Numbered from the stretch's first letter, positions 25,331-35,300 are shown. The stretch: DNA of 39,411 bases from OMOG01 sp041485845 (GCA_041485845.1 JBGPKH010000006.1:1-39411); one strand, 5' to 3'. The notes: generated by a model from the letters alone, not told the origin. Numbers and translations: made by a program.

Positions 25331-26800
25331 TCAGAACGCGAATTGGATGCGCAAGAAACGGCTCCAGTAGGTGTCCACGCCGGAAATCGGCGTTCTCGCT
25401 GCATCCTCCAAGACTTCCCGCAAGGCGCTGAACTGAACCTTGGTGAACCGGTTCAGGTACCAGTTGACGCCAAAGCTCGCGATCCGTTCACTCTCGGAAA
25501 AAATGTTGGCGGCGCGGGGGCTGCGCGAGGGCAAACCGGGGTGCTCGCTCGATCCGAAGCGCATCTGCTCGTAACGGGCGGCCAGTTGAATTGCGCCAAG
25601 GCCTCGTCCCCGGATGAAATCGCGGCGCGGCACGATGCCGCCGGCGGTCTTCTCTCCGGTTACCACCCATCCCGTGGTGAAATACCAGCCGCGGGCGATC
25701 AGATTCGGCAGATCGTCCCCCCGCACCGACTGCCCGAGACGCTCGTCGCGAACGCGGGTGACCTCGCCTTTGACCACAAACGGCCCCGGCTGCCAGTTCA
25801 ACTCCGCGCCCAGGCGCAGGCGGTGCCCGCGGACGTCGATGCGGTCGAACCAGTTATGCGTGATGATCCAGCTTCGCCCGCGAAGGCTGCGCAGGCCTTC
25901 GGTGATGGGACTCTCCGTGAACGCCGCGCCCAGTTCCAGGTCTTTGAAAGGCTTCAGAAACCTCGGGGTATTGAAAAGACCCAATGGGGGAACCACTAAC
26001 CGTCCGGCAAAGGTCCGTTCGCCGCTGCGCTCGTGGTCCTTGGTATGGGCCTTCCAGCCGTCATGCACAAACACTCCAGCCTGGTAAGCCACCCGCGAAT
26101 CGAACAGCTTGCCGTGGGCCATGATCCCGAGATCGCGGCCCGGCGCCAGGTAGTTGCCGATCATCGACCGGTAGACGAACTCGTTGGTCCCGCCGTGCAA
26201 CTGGTCGAGCCCGAACGGGATTTTGAACTGGCCGGCGCGGATCTGAAACTTCCGAAAGTAGCGGAAGTTGCCGTAAACGTCCCGCCACAGGGCCAGGGTG
26301 GGCCGGTAGCGCAGCTTCAACGCCTCCCCGACCTCATTGCGAATCTCGCGCTCCACTTCGTACTCGAAATTCTTGGTGACGTAGCCCTGCACTCCCACGC
26401 GGAGCTTGCGGAGGTTTTCCACTTCGCCTTCATCGGTGGAGACCTCGGGATCGAAAACGCGGAAATCATGCTGAAACTTCAGCCGGAAATCCGCGCGAAA
26501 CCACTTCCCCATGCGAATGGTGGGGTGCTGTTTGAACTCCCATCGGAAATACTTCTTGGAGGGTTTTTCCACCAGGTCGCTCTTGTATTTCTCGTCCAGC
26601 CCGCCGGCAGCGTCCTTGGGTGGTTCCGCGGCTGGTCCCGCGGCTGGTTCCGCCGCGTCCGCTTTCTTGGCCTTCTTCTTGGACTTGCCCTTCTTGGATT
26701 TCGCCTTGGCAGCCGTGGCCTTCTTGGGGACCTCGTCCTGTGGTGCGGCGGTCAGGGAGGCAGCCAGTATCAACAGAAGCAAACCGATCAAGTGTCTCAT
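25331..26800 (-). CDS. Phosphate-selective porin OprP/OprO-like outer-membrane protein
   Basis: 489 residues from the ATG at 26800, chosen because AAGAGG lies about 5 bases upstream. A signal peptide (LIGLLLLILAASLTAAPQ) is followed by an unusual Lys/Ala-rich stretch at about 25-65 (KAKSKKGKSKKKAKKADAAE). The barrel then begins (YFRWEFKQHPTIRMGKWFRA) and follows the OprP pattern: LRKLRVGVQGYVTKNFEYEV, FQIRAGQFKIPFGLDQLHGG, NYLAPGRDLGIMAHGKLFDS and AYQAGVFVHDG, ending LRIQFAF with the terminal Phe signal. Family members pass phosphate or polyphosphate through the outer membrane in several proteobacteria; in Acidobacteriota the selectivity is untested. It lies 38 bases after the DUF4956 gene in the same direction. 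Confidence 0.85.
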   Translation of the reverse strand: MRHLIGLLLLILAASLTAAPQDEVPKKATAAKAKSKKGKSKKKAKKADAAEPAAGPAAEPPKDAAGGLDEKYKSDLVEKPSKKYFRWEFKQHPTIRMGKWFRADFRLKFQHDFRVFDPEVSTDEGEVENLRKLRVGVQGYVTKNFEYEVEREIRNEVGEALKLRYRPTLALWRDVYGNFRYFRKFQIRAGQFKIPFGLDQLHGGTNEFVYRSMIGNYLAPGRDLGIMAHGKLFDSRVAYQAGVFVHDGWKAHTKDHERSGERTFAGRLVVPPLGLFNTPRFLKPFKDLELGAAFTESPITEGLRSLRGRSWIITHNWFDRIDVRGHRLRLGAELNWQPGPFVVKGEVTRVRDERLGQSVRGDDLPNLIARGWYFTTGWVVTGEKTAGGIVPRRDFIRGRGLGAIQLAARYEQMRFGSSEHPGLPSRSPRAANIFSESERIASFGVNWYLNRFTKVQFSALREVLEDAARTPISGVDTYWSRFLRIQFAF

Positions 26801-26838
26801 CGAACCTCTTCTACCTTCTTTATCCACAACCTGAAGCT

Positions 26839-27636
26839 TCAAGCTTTCTTGGTGGGCTCCGACCACGAGACCGCTTTCAGCCCGGCCGCTCCCTCCGCCA
26901 TCAGTTCCTTGCTGAGCCACGACAGCGGCGTGGAAGGAGCCAGTACGACACTGTATTTCACCACCGCCTCGGAGCCCTGCACCAGTTCACGCGCCTCGTA
27001 AGAGTCGACCGTGCTGTTCAGTATCCGGCTGACGTGTTCCGTGGGGAACTCCCGTCCCGTCGCCACCAGTGACAGGATCAAGGTGCGCGCCTTGGCCTCC
27101 CCGAATCGGTCCAGCACCACCAGCAGGGCGCAAATGAACACTGTTCCCAGGCCGGCTACTTCCAACAGCCCCACGCCGCAAGCCATCCCCAGACCTACCA
27201 GCAGGAACAGAATCGTCGTGTCTTTGGGATCCTCTACCGGCGTTCGGAACCTGACGATTCCCGCGGCGCCCGCCACGCCGAAGGCGCGCGCCACCGAATT
27301 GCCGATGATCACCATCACCATGGCTCCGGCGACGCACAGCAGCACCTGGGCCTGCAACAGCGAGCGCGTAAGCGGCCGGTCGCGGTGGTAGCGCTTATGC
27401 ACGTTGGTAATGACGATGCCGATCAAAGCGGCAATGATGAGCTTCAGCAATTCGGCGAACGGATGCAGGGGAAGCGCATTTTCGTCGCTGCCTTTGAAAG
27501 GCAGGTGGGCGGATAGACCCGTGCTGGTCAGCGTGCCCGGCCATTTCGCCGCCACGCTCACCAGCACGACGCCGAGTAGGGCCACTCCGATGGCGGTTCC
27601 CCAGGTGGATTCCTGGCGTTCTTCACGGTCCTGCAT
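26839..27636 (-). CDS. DUF4956 family membrane protein
   Basis: 265 residues with about five hydrophobic segments (GTAIGVALLGVVLVSVAA, LIIAALIGIVITNV, VLLCVAGAMVMVIIGNSVAR, ILFLLVGLGMACGVGLLEV, GTVFICALLVVLD). The block GAAGIVRFRTPVEDPKDTTI is the signature of DUF4956. In other bacteria these proteins are commonly encoded beside CotH-type proteins and VTC-type polyphosphate polymerases; here a CotH-like gene is upstream and a phosphate-porin-like gene downstream, but no VTC domain is present. The C-terminal 90 residues are soluble and probably cytoplasmic. The molecular function is unknown. Confidence 0.85.
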   Translation of the reverse strand: MQDREERQESTWGTAIGVALLGVVLVSVAAKWPGTLTSTGLSAHLPFKGSDENALPLHPFAELLKLIIAALIGIVITNVHKRYHRDRPLTRSLLQAQVLLCVAGAMVMVIIGNSVARAFGVAGAAGIVRFRTPVEDPKDTTILFLLVGLGMACGVGLLEVAGLGTVFICALLVVLDRFGEAKARTLILSLVATGREFPTEHVSRILNSTVDSYEARELVQGSEAVVKYSVVLAPSTPLSWLSKELMAEGAAGLKAVSWSEPTKKA

Positions 27637-27684
27637 AGCGGTTGCACGCTCCCGGGACGTGCCCTGCCTGTAGAAATCCGAGTG

Positions 27685-27713
27685 ATTATAGCATTATACC
27701 GGCCCTACTGAAT
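27685..27713 (-). promoter_or_regulatory. Possible promoter for the DUF4956-porin pair
   Basis: On the minus strand two perfect TATAAT hexamers occur at 27698-27693 and 27690-27685, about 50 bases before the DUF4956 ATG. A weak -35 (TTCAGT, 27712-27707) stands 16 bases before the second. It overlaps the CotH stop codon, so it would allow separate expression of the two distal genes. Confidence 0.4.
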
Positions 27714-29735
27714 CGGGATGGGGAATGAGTTCGAAACTTCACCACCCGAGGAGATCAGCATCTGCGCGTTACCCGACGGCACGCCGGCCGGCGCCTTGAT
27801 GTTGACCTGATAGGCCCCGACGAAGAACGGCGCCAGTCCGGCGAACTGCACTTCGGCAGGCAATCCGCCGATGGTGACCGTGGGAATCTCCTGGCAGATG
27901 GCCAGGTTGTCCGAGGGTGATGTCGCGCCGCTGGCCGGCTGATTGCTCACCGGGCCGAGCCCGCTCGCGTAGATCACCAGCACGTCGCCGGCTTTGGCGG
28001 GCTTGTTGGCAACGATCGTGCCATCGGCTTGCGCTACCTGGTGGATTCCGGGCGCGTACCGCGCAATCCGGCTGGTGACAGTGTTAGTCAAGGCGCCGTT
28101 GACCGGTGAGTTGGCGCGCGTGCCTTTAGCCGTGGGGCCATCGATCATGACGGTGAACGGAGTGGCTCCCTCGCCCAGGCCCAATTCCCAGGGGACCTGC
28201 ACATTGATCTGGCCGGGAGAGACGAACTGGATCGGCGCGGCGAACCCGTTCACAAAGACCGTCACTCCACCCAGGGTCTTTGGCCAGGCTCCCGGGGCAG
28301 ATACGACGCCGCTGCTGAAACCCGATCCGTAGATGCTCACAAAGCCGCCGGGAGTTACGGTGGCGATGTTGGTAGCGGCGTTAACCACTCCGCCTGCGCC
28401 GATAAACACCGAACTGGGGAACTGGATGCCATTATTCCGCAACTCATCCAATGCGAAGGTGTTGCGGTAGCGAATGAAGACCCGGTTGAAATCGACAGCA
28501 GACTCAAAAAGCTCGTTAGTGCTGGGCTTCTCCACGCCGTTGTCGCCCCACTGTTTATTGGGATCGGAGCGGATCACGTCGCCCGCCAGGTCGTAGTTTC
28601 GCTGGTGCTCCCAATCCAGCCAGCCGCCCGCCCCGCCCGCCAGTACCGCGGTCTTGTAGAGCGACTCCACGTATTCCGTGCGGTGGGTGGGTATGGCCAG
28701 AGTCCGCCGCATCAGCACGTTCGCGTCGGTGTTGCGGAAAAGCGGCCGGTCCGCGCCGAGATACGGCGAGGCCTTGTTCCAGACGCTGAATGACCCGTCT
28801 TTGTCCCAAAGCAGGAACTGGTGAAAGTTCGTACCCTTATAGCGGTAAATCCATACGTTGTTGACCCCGAAAGCGTCGCCCAGAAAGGAATCGAAATCGG
28901 CTACGTAAGACTCGATTGCGTTGTGCAACACAAAGAGTTTGAGGTCCAGCATGGCGGACAAGGTTCGGTCGAAATCGGCGTCCGTAGCCTGCGTCGCCAT
29001 GCGATGAACATTGATTGTCGGACTCAGATCGAAAGTACTCTTGTTCTCCTCCGGATTCCACGGCTGCGGATTCCACTTGTTGGGATCGGTGGAACAGCCG
29101 ACGTTGGTGGACGATTTGCAGGTTGGGGCCCATTCCCAGTGGTAGCCGTCGTTCCATCCCTCGGTGCCGGAGAGTGGTTTCCATTCGTATAGGTCGCCGT
29201 CGCTGTCGTTCAAATAGCGCTTGGTATACTCCGTGCGGATCTCCTCTTCCAACAGGTACGCCCCCCAAAACACATTGTTGACATACAGGCGGGTGTGGGC
29301 CTCCCGCGAGGCGGGCAGTCCGAGACGGTCCCAAAGCTTGAAAACGGCGATCTCCCGGAGCATCGACGGGTCCTGGTTATTGGCCTTGAGGATGAAAGAC
29401 TTCAAGCCCAAAAACACCTGATCCGGCTCGTTGCGGTTGATGTCGACGCGCAGGTTGGGCTTGATCGGGCTGCGGCTGCCGTGGCCCCGCGAGCGGATCG
29501 CGCAATCCAGGATGGGGAGGTCCTTGCCCTTGAAGATCCAATGCACGTCGGTTGTATAGTAGGTGTTCTGGTCGAAGTTCTTCCTCAGGAGGTCCCAGTC
29601 GGACGGCTTGAGCGTGAGCCGGATCTCATGTACGAAGCTGTCATCGAAGAAATCGTCCTGTGTCTGGGCCACGGCCCGAGAGCCGCCGAGCACCAGCACC
29701 GCTAAACCTAAGCCTGTCCAGCAGACGAACCGCAT
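27705..29735 (-). CDS. CotH-type kinase-like secreted protein with Solibacter C-terminal domain
   Basis: 676 residues from the ATG at 29735, which has GGAGGAGG a few bases upstream. Signal peptide about 1-24. The middle (about 30-430) fits the CotH family, atypical secreted protein kinases: RLTLKPSDWDLLRKNF, CAIRSRGHGSRSPIKPNLRV, LKSFILKANNQDPSMLREIA, LYVNNVFWGAYLLEEEIRTE (the conserved Glu region) and FLLWDKDGSFSVW (metal-site Asp). From about 445 the protein has the repeat domain typical of Solibacter (TIGR03437-like): NAATNIATVTPGGFVSIYGS, FVSPGQINVQVPWE, then VLVIYASGLGPVSNQPASG and VNIKAPAGVPSGNAQMLIS. The domain may anchor or present the kinase at the surface. First gene of the CotH-DUF4956-porin cluster. 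Confidence 0.85.
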   Translation of the reverse strand: MRFVCWTGLGLAVLVLGGSRAVAQTQDDFFDDSFVHEIRLTLKPSDWDLLRKNFDQNTYYTTDVHWIFKGKDLPILDCAIRSRGHGSRSPIKPNLRVDINRNEPDQVFLGLKSFILKANNQDPSMLREIAVFKLWDRLGLPASREAHTRLYVNNVFWGAYLLEEEIRTEYTKRYLNDSDGDLYEWKPLSGTEGWNDGYHWEWAPTCKSSTNVGCSTDPNKWNPQPWNPEENKSTFDLSPTINVHRMATQATDADFDRTLSAMLDLKLFVLHNAIESYVADFDSFLGDAFGVNNVWIYRYKGTNFHQFLLWDKDGSFSVWNKASPYLGADRPLFRNTDANVLMRRTLAIPTHRTEYVESLYKTAVLAGGAGGWLDWEHQRNYDLAGDVIRSDPNKQWGDNGVEKPSTNELFESAVDFNRVFIRYRNTFALDELRNNGIQFPSSVFIGAGGVVNAATNIATVTPGGFVSIYGSGFSSGVVSAPGAWPKTLGGVTVFVNGFAAPIQFVSPGQINVQVPWELGLGEGATPFTVMIDGPTAKGTRANSPVNGALTNTVTSRIARYAPGIHQVAQADGTIVANKPAKAGDVLVIYASGLGPVSNQPASGATSPSDNLAICQEIPTVTIGGLPAEVQFAGLAPFFVGAYQVNIKAPAGVPSGNAQMLISSGGEVSNSFPIPIQ

Positions 29736-29765
29736 AAGTCCTCCTCCCCGTGATAGGACGTAGGA

Positions 29766-29795
29766 ATTGTACCACCGGCCTCGTTCGCACTCCAA
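29766..29795 (-). promoter_or_regulatory. Probable sigma-70-type promoter of the CotH gene
   Basis: On the minus strand TTGGAG (29795-29790), an 18-base spacer and TACAAT (29771-29766): each differs from the consensus hexamer by one or two bases. The -10 lies 30 bases before the CotH ATG. Confidence 0.5.
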
Positions 29796-29816
29796 GAGGG
29801 GAATTCCGAAAACCCG

Positions 29817-30746
29817 TCAGTCCAGGTCGTCGGGCGCGCCATTGTCCAGGCGGTCCGGAACACTCCATTCGCACAATGCTCCGCCTCCTCCGCGGCCCGC
29901 TATCTCGAAGAATCGCTGTAACTTCACCACGTTGCCGGAATCGCGAACTACGGCCGCCACCTCGCGCCGCTCGTTGAGGGAAGGGGGAAATAGCGAGATG
30001 CTTCCGATGGCCGCGACGCGGTCGTCAACAAGTAACATCTTGCCGTGGGACAACTGACCCGCAATGGCCCCCAGTCCCAGTACCTGAACCGAGATCCCGG
30101 CCGCCTGCCGATCGCGGAGCATCGCCACTACCGCCGGATCGCTGACCCGATGGTCGATGATCCGGATGGTGCGGCGCGCCTCACCGAGCATCTGCAGGAA
30201 CCGCGTGCGGGCCATCTCCGGTCCCACGATGAGTGAGTCGGTGAGATCCGGGGGGAGGCCCGAGTCCGGGGCGCGGCAATCCCTTTCAAACAGGCGAACC
30301 AGGCCTGAGACGACTTCCGGATCGTGCGTCACCAGGATGAAGTCGCAGGTCTGCTGGAAGCATTTCCGGGTGAAATTCAACGACGCGATCAACGCTGGAC
30401 CCGAGTCCGCCACGATGTATTTCGCGTGATACTTCGACTGCACGCCGGAGTAGCGGTGTACCTCGGCGCCCATGCCCTCCAGGAAGACCCCGAGATCCTG
30501 CAGGCGCCGGTCCCAGTTTTTTGCGTGCGGAGTCAGCAGGGCCCGGACTCGCACTTTTCGCTCCACCGCCGAGGCGAGCTCATCCAGGATTTTGAAATCG
30601 TCGCAGCGAAATACCGAGAGGACCAGTTCCCGGCGTGCCCCGCGGATCACTTCCAGCACGGCGTCTCGACGCTCGGCTTGAGCCAGCACCAGTCTTTCTC
30701 CGGGCAATGGAATTACGGACGGAAACGACGAGGCCATGGGGTTCAC
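29817..30746 (-). CDS. Phospholipase D / cardiolipin-synthase-like protein
   Basis: 309 residues from GTG at 30746 (or 306 from the ATG at 30737; neither has a clear ribosome-binding site). Two HKD motifs define a complete PLD superfamily active site: KYHAKYIVADSGPALIASLN near residue 107 and LSHGKMLLVDDRVAAIGSIS near 234, each with His, Lys and Asp in place. No transmembrane segment or signal peptide is visible, so it is predicted to be cytoplasmic or peripherally membrane-bound, unlike classical cardiolipin synthases. It could act on phospholipids or nucleic acid; the substrate is not shown. It lies upstream of the CotH gene with a separate promoter between them and is divergent from the thymidylate kinase gene. 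Confidence 0.83.
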   Translation of the reverse strand: MNPMASSFPSVIPLPGERLVLAQAERRDAVLEVIRGARRELVLSVFRCDDFKILDELASAVERKVRVRALLTPHAKNWDRRLQDLGVFLEGMGAEVHRYSGVQSKYHAKYIVADSGPALIASLNFTRKCFQQTCDFILVTHDPEVVSGLVRLFERDCRAPDSGLPPDLTDSLIVGPEMARTRFLQMLGEARRTIRIIDHRVSDPAVVAMLRDRQAAGISVQVLGLGAIAGQLSHGKMLLVDDRVAAIGSISLFPPSLNERREVAAVVRDSGNVVKLQRFFEIAGRGGGGALCEWSVPDRLDNGAPDDLD

Positions 30747-30884
30747 TATATCTCGTTATGGCGCAATGCGGCCGAGTATCGACCGGAGAGATATTCCGCC
30801 GGCCGTCATGCGCGCTTTTTTTGGCGCTTTACCTCCAACCCGTTGTATGATTTCTAAGACCATGCCTGATAGCCGGCTACTTCC

Positions 30885-31664
30885 ATGACTCCCTCTCCCG
30901 CTCCCCGCCGCCGTCGCGCGAACGGCAAGTTGCTCCGCGATCTGATCCGCGCCCGCGAAGAAAAGCGTGGCCTGTTGGTGGCCTTCGAAGGTCCCGATGG
31001 CTCCGGCAAAACCACTCAGCGGAAGCTGTTCAAATCCTGGCTGCAGAGCGAGGGGCACGAGGTCGTCACCACCAAGTGGAATTCGTCCCTCCTGGTGAAG
31101 CCCCTGGTGCAGGCCCGCAAGACGGCGCACTCTCTGAGCCCGGAGGAGTTCTGCCTGCTCCACGCCGCCGATTTCCGGTATCGGCTGGAGAACGAAATCC
31201 TGCCGGCCATGTGGCAGGGCAAGATGGTGGTGGCCGACCGTTTCCTGTTCACCGCGCTGGCCCGCGACGCCGCGCGCGGGCTCGACCTTCGCTGGCTATT
31301 GGAAGTCTACTATCCGCTGTTCTGGCCCGACATTGTCTTCTACTTCTCCGTCTCGCCGGAAACCTCCGGAAAGCGTATCGCTTCCACCCGCGCTCCGCGG
31401 TTTTACGAGGCCGGCCAGGACGTCACCAACATCGACGACCCGCTCGAGAGCTACATGCGGTTCATCGGGCGGGTGATTCGCGAATACGAATCGCTGGCCC
31501 TGATTTTCCAGTTCGTCAAGGTGGACGCGGAGCAGTCCATCTTCGACCAGCACCGGCTCGTCCGCGGTCTTTACAATTCCGGCCAACGGCGGCCTTGGGC
31601 CGAGCGCAACCAGGAAGCTTTACTGGAATGGCTGAACCATCACCAGGAGGTCGTGGAGAAATGA
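30885..31664 (+). CDS. Thymidylate-kinase-like P-loop kinase
   Basis: 259 residues. The Walker A motif FEGPDGSGKTTQ is at 35-45, preceded by an N-terminal extension of about 28 basic residues not found in ordinary thymidylate kinase (about 210 residues). VVADRFLFTALARDAARGLD (residues 115-134) contains the DRF element matching the DRY/H motif that binds dTMP. The segment HAADFRYRLENEILPAM fits the usual FAADRxxH region. These enzymes phosphorylate dTMP to dTDP. The C-terminus (NSGQRRPWAERNQEALLEWL) is also extended. It is coupled by ATGA overlap to a degenerate second kinase-like protein. Either the organism's tmk or a specialised relative; no symbol given. Confidence 0.75.
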   Translation: MTPSPAPRRRRANGKLLRDLIRAREEKRGLLVAFEGPDGSGKTTQRKLFKSWLQSEGHEVVTTKWNSSLLVKPLVQARKTAHSLSPEEFCLLHAADFRYRLENEILPAMWQGKMVVADRFLFTALARDAARGLDLRWLLEVYYPLFWPDIVFYFSVSPETSGKRIASTRAPRFYEAGQDVTNIDDPLESYMRFIGRVIREYESLALIFQFVKVDAEQSIFDQHRLVRGLYNSGQRRPWAERNQEALLEWLNHHQEVVEK

Positions 31665-32263
31665 CCACACAGGCATCCGTTAAGGGCCAGTTGATTGCTC
31701 TGGAGGGTACCGGCGGGCGGTCCATGGCAGTCGCCACCAGGCGGCTGGAGCGCAGTCTCCGCCACGGAGGGGTTTCCGCCGGCGTAAGCGCCTGGGACGC
31801 CTCCGATATCTTCTTTCAGATCGCCGGCGGGGCGCGAGGCATACCCGCTCCACCGCCGCGAACTCTGATCCACCTGTATGCCTGCGATCTGGCTTTTCGC
31901 CTGCGCTGGCAGATCCGCCCGGCGCTGGAGGAAGGGACCACCGTGATCGCCGCGCCCTACGTGGAAACGGCCATCGCCTTCGGACGCGGCGCCGGGCTGC
32001 CGCAATCGTGGCTGCGGGAGATTTTTTCGTTCGCGTCCACGCCGGATGTGTGCTACCGCGTCCCGGAAAGTACCATACCCGTGGACCGCCGGGGCAAGCC
32101 CTCCGACAGCTTTCTGGAGTTTTGCTTCGCGCAACTGCGCAATGGCCCCGGTCATTGGGAGACCGAGGAGATCCGGCGCGGGTTCCACATTCACCTGGAA
32201 TCCCGGTCGCGCTGCAGCGTAGTACCACAACTGCTAACAGGGCTGGCCGCTACAGTAGGGTAA
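31661..32263 (+). CDS. Degenerate thymidylate-kinase-like protein (pseudokinase)
   Basis: 200 residues. The N-terminus QLIALEGTGGRSMAVATRRL aligns with the start of thymidylate kinases (LIALEGxxGSGKST), but the P-loop Gly-Lys-Ser/Thr is replaced by Ser-Met-Ala. The place of the DRY motif is taken by TVIAAPYVETAIAFGRGAGL, without the Asp-Arg pair. ATP phosphoryl transfer is therefore not expected. HLYACDLAFRLRWQIRPALE retains the family helix equivalent to HAADFRYRLENEILPAM in the upstream kinase. The ATG at 31661 overlaps the upstream stop and AGGAGG lies 11 bases before it. Stable coupling suggests a heteromeric partner or regulator of the active kinase. The frame is intact with no sign of decay. 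Confidence 0.65.
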   Translation: MTTQASVKGQLIALEGTGGRSMAVATRRLERSLRHGGVSAGVSAWDASDIFFQIAGGARGIPAPPPRTLIHLYACDLAFRLRWQIRPALEEGTTVIAAPYVETAIAFGRGAGLPQSWLREIFSFASTPDVCYRVPESTIPVDRRGKPSDSFLEFCFAQLRNGPGHWETEEIRRGFHIHLESRSRCSVVPQLLTGLAATVG

Positions 32264-32326
32264 CGTACCAGGGATTGGCACCTATTCTTGTCCATTTGCG
32301 CTTATCTCGATAGAAGGCAGCCAGGT

Positions 32327-35300
32327 ATGATCGCCTGTCTCTGTATCGCGTGGATCTGCGCGACTGTGCTGGCCCCTTGCGGGATTGCGCAGCCGGGCAC
32401 CGCAACCATCATAGGAACGGTTCGGGACCCCTCCGGAGCGGCCGTGCCGGACGCCGGCGTGGAAGTGGAAAACGCGGCGCGAGGTATCCGCCGCAGCTTG
32501 AAGACCGACAGCGAAGGGGCGTTTTCCGTGCTGGCCCTGGTCCCCGCCACTGGATACCGAGTCACCATCACCAAAGCCGGCTTTTCGGAGTACCAGGTTA
32601 CGGGCATCGAGCTCCAGGTGGGCGCCGAGATCAATCTCGGAGTGCTGCACGTCGCCATCACGCCTGAGCGGACCCGTATTTCGGTGAACGAAGCGATCAA
32701 CCTAACCGGGCCGTACCGCACCGAGGTCTCGCAAGTGGTCGGGAATTCCCAGATCTTGAACCTGCCCATCAATGGGAGGCGCGTCGACACCTACGTGCTG
32801 CTGACGCCGGCGGTGGTGCCGGATGGCGTGGCCGGGCTGGTGTCGTTCCGCGGGGTCGCCGGCGGCAACGCCTTTCTGACCGACGGCAACGACACCTCCA
32901 ACCAGTTCTTCAACGAGAACGCCGGGAGAACCCGCATCTCCACACAGATCTCGCAAGACGCCGTTCAGGAATTCCAGGTGCTGTCCAGCGGCTATTCCGC
33001 CGAGTACGGCCGCGCTGCGGGCGGCATCATCAACACCGTGACGCGCAGCGGCTCCAACATCTGGTCCGGGACGGCCTACCTGTTCTACCGCGACCGTTCG
33101 CTGAATGCCCGCGACCGCTACAGTTCCGTCAACCCTCCGGAAAAGCGCTATCAGGGAGGGGCCGGCCTGGGCGGGCCCCTCGTCAAGGACAAGCTTTTCT
33201 TTTTCCTGAATGGCGAGATCCACCGCCGCGATTTCCCGCTGGTCGCTTCGCTCTCCCGGCCGCCGTTGTTCGACGCCGGGGGCGCTTTTATCGGAACGTG
33301 CGATGTGAGCCCGCAACAGTGCGACGCCGCGAAGCAGTTCCTGCGCCGCCAGTTTCAGGTGCTGGAGAGAAAGGCGAATTCCGAGCTGGCCTTTGGCAAG
33401 CTGGACTGGACCCCATCTGAACGCCACCACGTCAGCGCCAGCTTCAATTACCTGCGGTGGCTTTCCCCCAACGGGTTCCAGACCCAGGCGGTTCTCAACA
33501 ACGGTGAAGGCGTGGGCGCTAACGGAAGCTCCTCCGTGCGCACGCGTTACGCGCGCCTGGCATGGACGTTCGTCCCCGACGGCGCCCGCATCAACGATCT
33601 CCGTCTCGGCTGGTTCAAAGACCGGCATTCCGACAATATCAATCCTGTTCTGGTGCCTCCCGAAACGGGACTGGTCCAGATCACCGTTGAGGGCCAGGCC
33701 AACCTGGGGATCAGCAGCGATCTGCCGCGCATCGATCCCAGCGAAAACCGGTTCGAGCTGGCCGACGGCTTTTCCCTGGTCGGCGGCCGCCACACCTGGA
33801 AATTCGGGGCCGGCCTGATCCGCACCCAGGATTTCGTCAAGTACCTGCGCAATCGCAACGGGACCTACGAATACGGCGATTTCAATTCCTTCGCGCTGGA
33901 TTTCAGCGGGAACACCACCGGCGCCCGGCGCTGGCAAACCTTTTCGCAGCGCTTCGGAAACCAGATCTTCGACGAGAGTATTCGCGACTACGACGCATAC
34001 GCGGAAGACCAGCTTCGCCTCGGCCCCCAGGTTAATTTGAAGCTCGGAGTGCGCTATGAATACTCCACGCTGCCGCAGCCCTCTCAAGCCAATCCCGAGT
34101 ATCCGGACAGCGCTCGCATCCCTTCGGCCAAGACCAACCTGGCGCCGCGCATCGGGCTGTCGGTCGGCTTCAACGGTTTCCGCGACGTGCTCCGGGCAGG
34201 CTATGGGATTTTCTACGCGCGGTATCACAGCGGGGTGATGAGCACGTTCTTCCAGGAGAACGGCGTCTATCAACAGCCCGTCCATTTGGAAAAACGGTTC
34301 CTCGTCGATCAAACCTTCGGCCCCGTGTTCCCGCGCGCGCTGCCGGCATTCACCGGCCTGCCGCCATCCGACGATCCGGCCTTTTCCTCGGCCATCGATC
34401 TCACCTTCCCTTCCAAGGATTACCGGAATCCCTACACCCACCAGGCGGACCTCACACTGGAGCATTCCTTCTCGCCCAGCCTGAATGTCAGCGCCTCATA
34501 TCTGTGGAGCCGCGGCCTGCGCCTGACCACCGTGCGCGACTGGAATATCGGCCCGCCGGGTGCACCCGCGTATTATTCGCTTCAGGACGCTCAAGGCAAG
34601 GTCGTAGGGACCTACAGCGTTCCCGCCTACCGGCTGGTGAACCGGATCAACCCCCGCTGGCGGCGCGTGAACGGCGTGGAATCGGGAGGCCGGAGCTATT
34701 ACGATGCTCTCGTCGTACAGGTTCGCCAGCGCCTCTACAAAGGGCTCGAGGGCTTCGTGGCGTACACCTGGTCGCACGCCATCGACTTCAATCAGGGCGG
34801 CGGCGCGGACAACATCTTCTTCGGCGACGGCCCGCGGTCGTTGTGGAATGGCGATTACCAGGCAGACAAGGCATCCTCGCAGCTCGACCAGAGACACCGG
34901 ATGGTGGTGAGCTCCACTTACGAGCCGCCGCTATCCCAAAGGACCGGGAAACTTTCCCGCTTCCTGCTGACCAACTGGCGGCTCTCGCAGATCTCCACGT
35001 TCGCTTCCGCGCAGCCCGCGACGCCGGCCATCCTGGTTTCCGGCGGAGCGTTTCCGGGAGCGGCCTTCAATTCCACTCTCAATGGCTTCGGCGGCTCCAC
35101 GCGGTCTCCGTTCGATCCCCCGAGCAGCCTGGACATCGATCAGATTGTGCGCACGGATGCCCGAATCACTAAGATCCTGCGCTTTGCCGATCGCTGGCAG
35201 GTGCACGTGAATTTCGAAGCCTTCAACGTGTTCAATCACGTGTCCAACACCAGCGTGAACACGGTGTCCTACGAGGCGAGAAACGGCGTCCTGCGGCCGT

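Noticed and set aside
24436..25404. A 322-codon minus-strand frame across the hydrolase start and relic.
   Set aside because: It merges unrelated segments, is Arg/Pro-rich, and conflicts with the frames that carry recognisable motifs.
30737..30755. TATAGT close before the phospholipase D-like start as a leaderless promoter.
   Set aside because: No -35 element at a suitable distance; the start codon itself is uncertain.
32273..32293. TTGGCACCTATTCTTGTCC before TonB receptor 2 as a sigma-54 promoter.
   Set aside because: The GG element is present, but the -12 GC is missing at the required spacing.
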